Assembly (NCBI GenBank): GCA_963825445.1
Contig: CAWGTM010000001.1
Coordinates: 155,524 to 219,523, forward strand
Length of the DNA stretch: 64,000 nt
Source of the DNA: Actinophytocola sp963825445
Lineage (GTDB): Bacteria; Actinomycetota; Actinomycetes; Mycobacteriales; Pseudonocardiaceae
Direction: 5' to 3'
The translations under genes were made by a program, and so were the position numbers. The notes under the pieces are model-generated. The model was not told the DNA's origin. It made no database searches and saw nothing but the letters and a program-made list of their open reading frames with translations. Positions 60,021 through 64,000 of the stretch are shown here, piece after piece. How positions within the stretch are numbered: the stretch's first letter is position 1; every line of letters starts with the position of its first letter.

Positions 60021-60767
60021 ATGGTGCGCGTGGAGATCAGTGTCGAGTCGGTGGCGGGTGCTCGGGCGGCGAAGGCTGGTGGGGCGGATCGGGCGGAGTT
60101 GTGTGCCGGGTTGTCCGACGGCGGCCTCACCCCGAGTGCCGCGCTGATCGAGTTGGCGGCCGCCGAGGCCGAGGTCCACGTGCTGATCCGGCCGCGGCCC
60201 GGCGACTTCGTGTACTCGGCGGACGACCTGGCCGTGATGCTCCGCGACATCGAGGTGGCGCGGTCGGCCGGCGCCGCCGGAGTGGTGCTCGGCGCGCTGG
60301 ACGCCTCGGGCGAGTTGGCCGTGGCGCCGCTGGTCGAGGCCGCGTCGGGGCTGGAACTCACGCTGCACCGGGCGATCGACGTCTGCGTGGACTCGCGGCG
60401 GGCGCTGGACGAGGCGGTGTCGCTGGGGTTTCACCGGGTGTTGACGTCCGGGCGGCGCAGCTCGGCGCTCGACGGCGCACCACTGATCAAGGAACTCGTG
60501 GAGCGGGCGGGTGACCGGCTGGCCGTGATGGCGTGCGGCGGTGTGCGGCCGGACAACGTGGCACGGGTGGTGGAGCTGACCGGGGTGGCCGACGTGCACG
60601 CGGGACTGCGCAAGCCGGTGCCGGGCGCGCGACCGGGGGAGATCTCGTATGCGGGCGTCGGCGTGCCCGAGGGCCACGACCACTTCGAGACGGATCTCGA
60701 CGCGATGGTCGCCCTGCGCGCAGCGCTGACTGATACATCCGACCTATCCCCGGGACTTCGTCGATAA
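60021..60767 (+). CDS. cutC: CutC-family protein
   Basis: 248 residues with the CutC barrel: VEISVESVAGARAAKAGGADRAELCAGLSDGGLTPS, VHVLIRPRPGDFVYS, LTLHRAIDVC and RVLTSGRRSSALDGAPLI. It was long linked to copper homeostasis; the true activity is unsettled. It follows the P450 after 9 bases, so may be co-transcribed. Confidence 0.87.
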   Translation: MVRVEISVESVAGARAAKAGGADRAELCAGLSDGGLTPSAALIELAAAEAEVHVLIRPRPGDFVYSADDLAVMLRDIEVARSAGAAGVVLGALDASGELAVAPLVEAASGLELTLHRAIDVCVDSRRALDEAVSLGFHRVLTSGRRSSALDGAPLIKELVERAGDRLAVMACGGVRPDNVARVVELTGVADVHAGLRKPVPGARPGEISYAGVGVPEGHDHFETDLDAMVALRAALTDTSDLSPGLRR

Positions 60768-60807
60768 AGCAGCCCGTGACCTGGCCTTGACTGCCAGTAG
60801 ACCTCAG

Positions 60808-62520
60808 ATGTTAACTGCACGTGTGCGCACCATCGCGAAGCTCGTCGTTGTCCTTGCCGTGCTCGCCTCGTCGCTGGTGGCACCCCTGGGAGTCGCCGCG
60901 GCGCCGGTGACCAACGTGCTCGTGTTCTCCAAGACGGCCGGCTTCCGCCACTCGTCGATCGACGAGGGCGTCGCCGCCATCCGGCAGTTGGGCGCGCAGC
61001 ACGGGTTCACGGTCACCGCCACCGAGGACGCGCGAGCCTTCACCACGGCCAACCTCAACCGGTTCCAGGCCGTGGTCTTCCTCTCCACCACGGGCGACGT
61101 GCTGAACAACGCCCAGCAGGGCGCCTTCGAGACCTACATCCAGGGCGGCGGCGGATATGTGGGCGTGCACGCGGCCGCCGACACCGAGTACGGCTGGTCC
61201 TGGTACGGCGGCCTCGTGGGCGCGTACTTCGCCTCGCACCCGGCGAACCAGGAGGCGCGCGTCCACGTGGAGGACCGGTCGAACGTGTCCACCGCGCACC
61301 TTCCGCAGACGTGGACGCGCACCGACGAGTGGTACAACTACCGGACCAATCCGCGTGCCACCGTGAAGGTCCTGGCGAGCCTCGACGAGTCGTCCTACTC
61401 CGGTGGCACCATGGGAGATCACCCCATCACCTGGTGCCACGACTACCGCGGCGGGCGCGCCTGGTACACCGGCCTCGGCCACACCGAACAGTCCTATTCG
61501 GACCCCGATTTCACCCGGATGTTGTTGGGCGGCATCCAGATCGCCGGCGGTGAGCGGGCGGCCGACTGCCGTCCCGAGACCGGCTACACCAAGCTGTTCG
61601 ACGGCACCCAGGCGAGCCTCGACCAGTGGCGCCAGGCCGGGCCCGGCGGATTCACCCTGGCCGACGGCACGCTCACGTCGTTCGGCGGCATGGGCCTGCT
61701 GTGGTTCCCCGTGCGGCCGTTCGCGAACTACTCGCTCAAGCTCGACTGGATGATGCCGGGCGACGACAACGGCGGCGTGTTCATCGGATTCCCCGACCCA
61801 CAGGGCGATCCGTGGAAGCCGGTCGACGCCGGCCACGAGATCCAGGTGGACGCCACCGACGGTGACGTCACCCGCACCACCGGCAGCGTCTACAGCCTCA
61901 AGGCGCCCGACCTCGCGCTGCGCGAGCGGGCGCTGAACCCGCCCGGCCAGTGGAACACCTACGAGATCGGCGTCCACGGCCAGCGCGTGGAGATCTGGCT
62001 CAACGGCGTGAAGATCAACGACTACACCAGCAACCGCGACATCGCGGTCGGCCACATCGGTGTGCAGAACGACGGCGCCGGGCTGGACATCAACTACCGC
62101 GACATCCGCATCCGCGAGGACGCGGCCGTGCCTGCGGATCTGGCGCGCGGCAAGGCGGTCGAGGCGTCCACTGTGGAGCCGGGCAGTAGTCACGTGGCCG
62201 CGAACGCGGTCGACGGCGACACCACGACCCGGTGGGGCAGCGCGCATTCCGACCCGCAGTCGATCACCGTGGACCTCGGCGCGGTGCAGCCGCTGCGCCA
62301 GGTGCGACTGCACTGGGAGGCCGCCCACGCGCGGGCCTACGAGATCCAGACGTCCACGGACAATGTGACGTGGCAACGGGCGTACTCGACGACGGCCGGT
62401 GACGGCGGCGTCGACGAGGTGGCCGTGAAGGCCGTCGGCCGCTACGTCCGGGTGATCGGCACCCAGCGCGCCACGCAGTGGGGCTACTCGCTGTGGGAGC
62501 TGTCGGTCTACGGCGCCTGA
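60808..62520 (+). CDS. Secreted ThuA-DUF1080-CBM32 multidomain protein
   Basis: 570 residues. A signal peptide (cleavage near VAAAPV, about residue 31) is followed by a ThuA-like glutamine-amidotransferase fold (35-245: NVLVFSKTAGFRHSSIDEG, GYVGVHAAADTEYGW, YTGLGHTEQSY), a DUF1080 concanavalin-like domain (260-435: LFDGTQASLDQWRQAG, NTYEIGVHGQRVEIWLNG) and an F5/8-type carbohydrate-binding domain (445-570: AVDGDTTTRWGSAHSDPQSI). It is probably a glycan-active enzyme; DUF1080 proteins include 3-keto-disaccharide hydrolases. ATG 60808 gives the signal peptide. Confidence 0.85.
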   Translation: MLTARVRTIAKLVVVLAVLASSLVAPLGVAAAPVTNVLVFSKTAGFRHSSIDEGVAAIRQLGAQHGFTVTATEDARAFTTANLNRFQAVVFLSTTGDVLNNAQQGAFETYIQGGGGYVGVHAAADTEYGWSWYGGLVGAYFASHPANQEARVHVEDRSNVSTAHLPQTWTRTDEWYNYRTNPRATVKVLASLDESSYSGGTMGDHPITWCHDYRGGRAWYTGLGHTEQSYSDPDFTRMLLGGIQIAGGERAADCRPETGYTKLFDGTQASLDQWRQAGPGGFTLADGTLTSFGGMGLLWFPVRPFANYSLKLDWMMPGDDNGGVFIGFPDPQGDPWKPVDAGHEIQVDATDGDVTRTTGSVYSLKAPDLALRERALNPPGQWNTYEIGVHGQRVEIWLNGVKINDYTSNRDIAVGHIGVQNDGAGLDINYRDIRIREDAAVPADLARGKAVEASTVEPGSSHVAANAVDGDTTTRWGSAHSDPQSITVDLGAVQPLRQVRLHWEAAHARAYEIQTSTDNVTWQRAYSTTAGDGGVDEVAVKAVGRYVRVIGTQRATQWGYSLWELSVYGA

Positions 62521-63905
62521 TGGGTCGGCCGGCCCGCCAGCAGGGTCGCGGTGATCGGGACCTCCCGCAGTTCGTCCGGCGACAGGTAAGCAAGGTCCGC
62601 GCCCACCAGGACCAGATCGGCCACGTCGCCGACCGACACCGTCACCCGCCCGCCGGTCGACGCGGCCAGCGCGACCTCCAGCGGTAGCGCCTGTTCCGGA
62701 TGCCAGCCGGAGCGGTGGTCGTCGGTGCGGGTGACGGCCGACGCGATCGCGTCCCACGGATCCAGGGGCGCCACCGGGGCGTCCGAGCCGAACTCCAGCC
62801 GCGCGCCCGCCGTCCACAGTGACCGGAACGCGTACGCGCGATCGGTTCGCCCGGCCCAGTGCCGGTCGGCCACGTCCCGGTCGTCCGGCGCGTGGGCCGG
62901 CTGCACTCCGGCCACCACCCCGAGTTCCGCGAACCGGGGCAGATCCGCCGGCCGCAACAGTTGCGCGTGTTCGATCCGGCCACCCACCCCGAGCGCGGCG
63001 AACGCGTCCAGCGCGATCGTGTTCGCGTGGTCGCCGATCGCGTGCAGCGCCGGGGAGATCCCGTGCTCGACCGCCCGCCGCAGCACCGGCAGCAGCGCGT
63101 CCAGGGGTTCCAGCAGCACGCCCGGCGCGTCGTGACAGTGTGCGGTCAGGGTGTTCAGCGATCCGTCGAGGAACACCTTCACCGGGCCCACCGACAGGAA
63201 CTCGCCGAGCGCGGCGCCCGTCCGGTGTCCGCGCTCGATCGCCGTGTCCAGCAGGAACTTCGCGATGACACAACGGATCCGCGTGCCGGGTGGCCGGGTC
63301 GCGACGCGGCGGGTCCAGTCGGCCACCGTGTCGGTGTACTCGTAGTCGGCGATCGTCGTGACACCGCGGGCGGCGGCCGCGTCGGTCGCGTCCAGGACCC
63401 AGCGGTCGGACACGGCGAGCGCCGGCGCCGGCAGGGCCGCGGTCAACGCCATGCACTCGTCCTCCACGAACACACCCGTCTCGTGGTCGCGGCCGAGCAG
63501 CCGCAGCGCGGCCGAGCTGAGCCACACCGAGTGCAGGTCGTTGCTGAACACCACGGTCGGGCGACCGGGCAGCGCCGCGTCCAGCAGCGTCTTGTGTGGA
63601 CGGTCGGGCCAGAGTCCCGCGTGGACGTTCGCGCCGTACACCCACTCGGCCGATGGGGCCCGCGCGGCCAACAGCTCCACCGCGTGCGAGGCCGACGTCG
63701 CGTCGGCCAGCGACACCCGCTGCCGGGCACTCGCCCACTGCAGCAGGTGGGCGTGGGCGTCGACCAGTCCGGGTAGGAGGGTGCCGCCCCGGAACTCCCC
63801 ACCGGGCCGGGAACCGGCCGGTTCGATCGCCGCGACCTCGCCGTCCGCCACCAGGACGTCCACGCGGCGGCCGGTCAGTCCGAGGGCGACGTCACTCAGC
63901 AGCAT
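62508..63905 (-). CDS. Amidohydrolase (YtcJ-like, amidohydrolase_3)
   Basis: 465 residues. LLPGLVDAHAHLLQW has the first metal His pair; GVTTIADYEYT, ISPALHAIGDHANTIALDAF, GRIEHAQLLRPADLPRFAELG and LEFGSDAPVAPLDPWDAI follow in family order, ending with the small beta domain VGDVADLVLVGADL. It hydrolyses an unknown amide. The 3' end overlaps the convergent ThuA gene by 13 bases. Confidence 0.87.
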   Translation of the reverse strand: MLLSDVALGLTGRRVDVLVADGEVAAIEPAGSRPGGEFRGGTLLPGLVDAHAHLLQWASARQRVSLADATSASHAVELLAARAPSAEWVYGANVHAGLWPDRPHKTLLDAALPGRPTVVFSNDLHSVWLSSAALRLLGRDHETGVFVEDECMALTAALPAPALAVSDRWVLDATDAAAARGVTTIADYEYTDTVADWTRRVATRPPGTRIRCVIAKFLLDTAIERGHRTGAALGEFLSVGPVKVFLDGSLNTLTAHCHDAPGVLLEPLDALLPVLRRAVEHGISPALHAIGDHANTIALDAFAALGVGGRIEHAQLLRPADLPRFAELGVVAGVQPAHAPDDRDVADRHWAGRTDRAYAFRSLWTAGARLEFGSDAPVAPLDPWDAIASAVTRTDDHRSGWHPEQALPLEVALAASTGGRVTVSVGDVADLVLVGADLAYLSPDELREVPITATLLAGRPTHQAP

Positions 63906-63922
63906 GCGGATATCCTCACACG

Positions 63923-64000
63923 GTGACTCCCGAGCTGGTGCTGTTGTCGCGGGTGGCCTATCGCGACCGGGAGATCACCGGACCCCGGCTGCGACGGCGG
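63923..64000 (+). CDS. Start of a probable BTAD/SARP-type regulator (runs out of the window)
   Basis: 26 codons from GTG 63923. TPELVLLSRVAYRDREITGPRL resembles the N-terminal DNA-binding region of actinomycete BTAD-domain (AfsR/SARP-like) regulators. The call rests on this short match only. It is divergent from the amidohydrolase with 17 bases between the starts. Confidence 0.5.
   Translation, partial: MTPELVLLSRVAYRDREITGPRLRRR

Noticed and set aside
60811..63738. 975-codon minus frame spanning ThuA and the amidohydrolase
   Set aside because: Out of frame with the real amidohydrolase and antisense to the ThuA gene.
58827..63905. Natural-product gene cluster around the P450
   Set aside because: No synthase, tailoring set or carrier protein is nearby; the P450 is next to cutC and secreted hydrolases.

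Overview
The window is about 64 kb of very GC-rich DNA with dense genes, frequent GTG/TTG starts and many 1-4 base stop/start overlaps (ATGA, GTGA, TTGA, and CTAG shared between convergent stops). Gene families (NnaR, TIGR04222-type membrane protein, BTAD/SARP regulator, DUF222-HNH proteins, ECF sigma factors with SnoaL tails) point to an actinomycete, probably Pseudonocardiales such as an Actinosynnema/Saccharothrix/Lentzea relative. The phylum is well supported; the genus is inference. No rRNA, tRNA or CRISPR array was seen.

Region 1 (1-2363): the end of an ECF sigma factor, a MerR regulator divergent from an imine-reductase-like oxidoreductase, and a YihT/LacD-type aldolase. Region 2 (2364-12417): a complete assimilatory nitrate/nitrite cluster: a candidate GlnR box, nasA, an FAD/[2Fe-2S] electron-transfer subunit, narK, nirB, nirD, the HemD-like regulator nnaR and a sirohydrochlorin chelatase for siroheme. 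Region 3 (12418-13600): a DUF559-type nuclease-like gene between two inverted arrays of a 21-bp repeat. Region 4 (13664-21335): a LysR gene, then a polyol/fructose PTS operon carrying its whole phosphorelay: FruR, FruK, mannitol-type IICB, IIA, a zinc dehydrogenase, HPr and enzyme I. Region 5 (21393-36306): housekeeping and accessory genes, including a divergent tetR/ridA pair, a secreted M19-like hydrolase, an ArsR/MFS pair, a two-component system, YceI, an SGNH hydrolase and a PrmC-like methyltransferase.

Region 6 (36551-43237) is a mobile-element island bounded by inverted 43-bp repeats (40/43 identical). It holds an IS110 element with a structured leader that may be a bridge RNA; a DUF222-HNH gene between inverted copies of a ~52-bp dyad; and an IS5-like element split by two IS3 elements, each with its own 3-bp target duplication.

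Region 7 (43737-64000): a diguanylate cyclase; a 30-codon gene with a duplicated RPNEWR motif, a strong ribosome site and its own terminator; a MarR/monooxygenase pair with matching operators; an ECF sigma/SnoaL pair; an RNA ligase; a three-gene phosphatase/kinase/response-regulator module; secreted enzymes (PhoX-like, a pyroglutamyl-peptidase relative lacking the catalytic Cys, a ThuA-DUF1080-CBM32 protein); a DASS transporter, a P450, CutC, an amidohydrolase and the start of a BTAD regulator.

Several otherwise well-conserved genes (nasA, its partner, fruR, the PTS dehydrogenase, ptsH, ptsI, the Cys/Met enzyme, the DASS transporter, a small membrane protein) carry single-base indels that cluster locally. 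Restoring one base often recreates a family-typical C-terminus and a normal gene overlap, so most look like sequence errors rather than decay. The coordinates of these genes span the restored gene.
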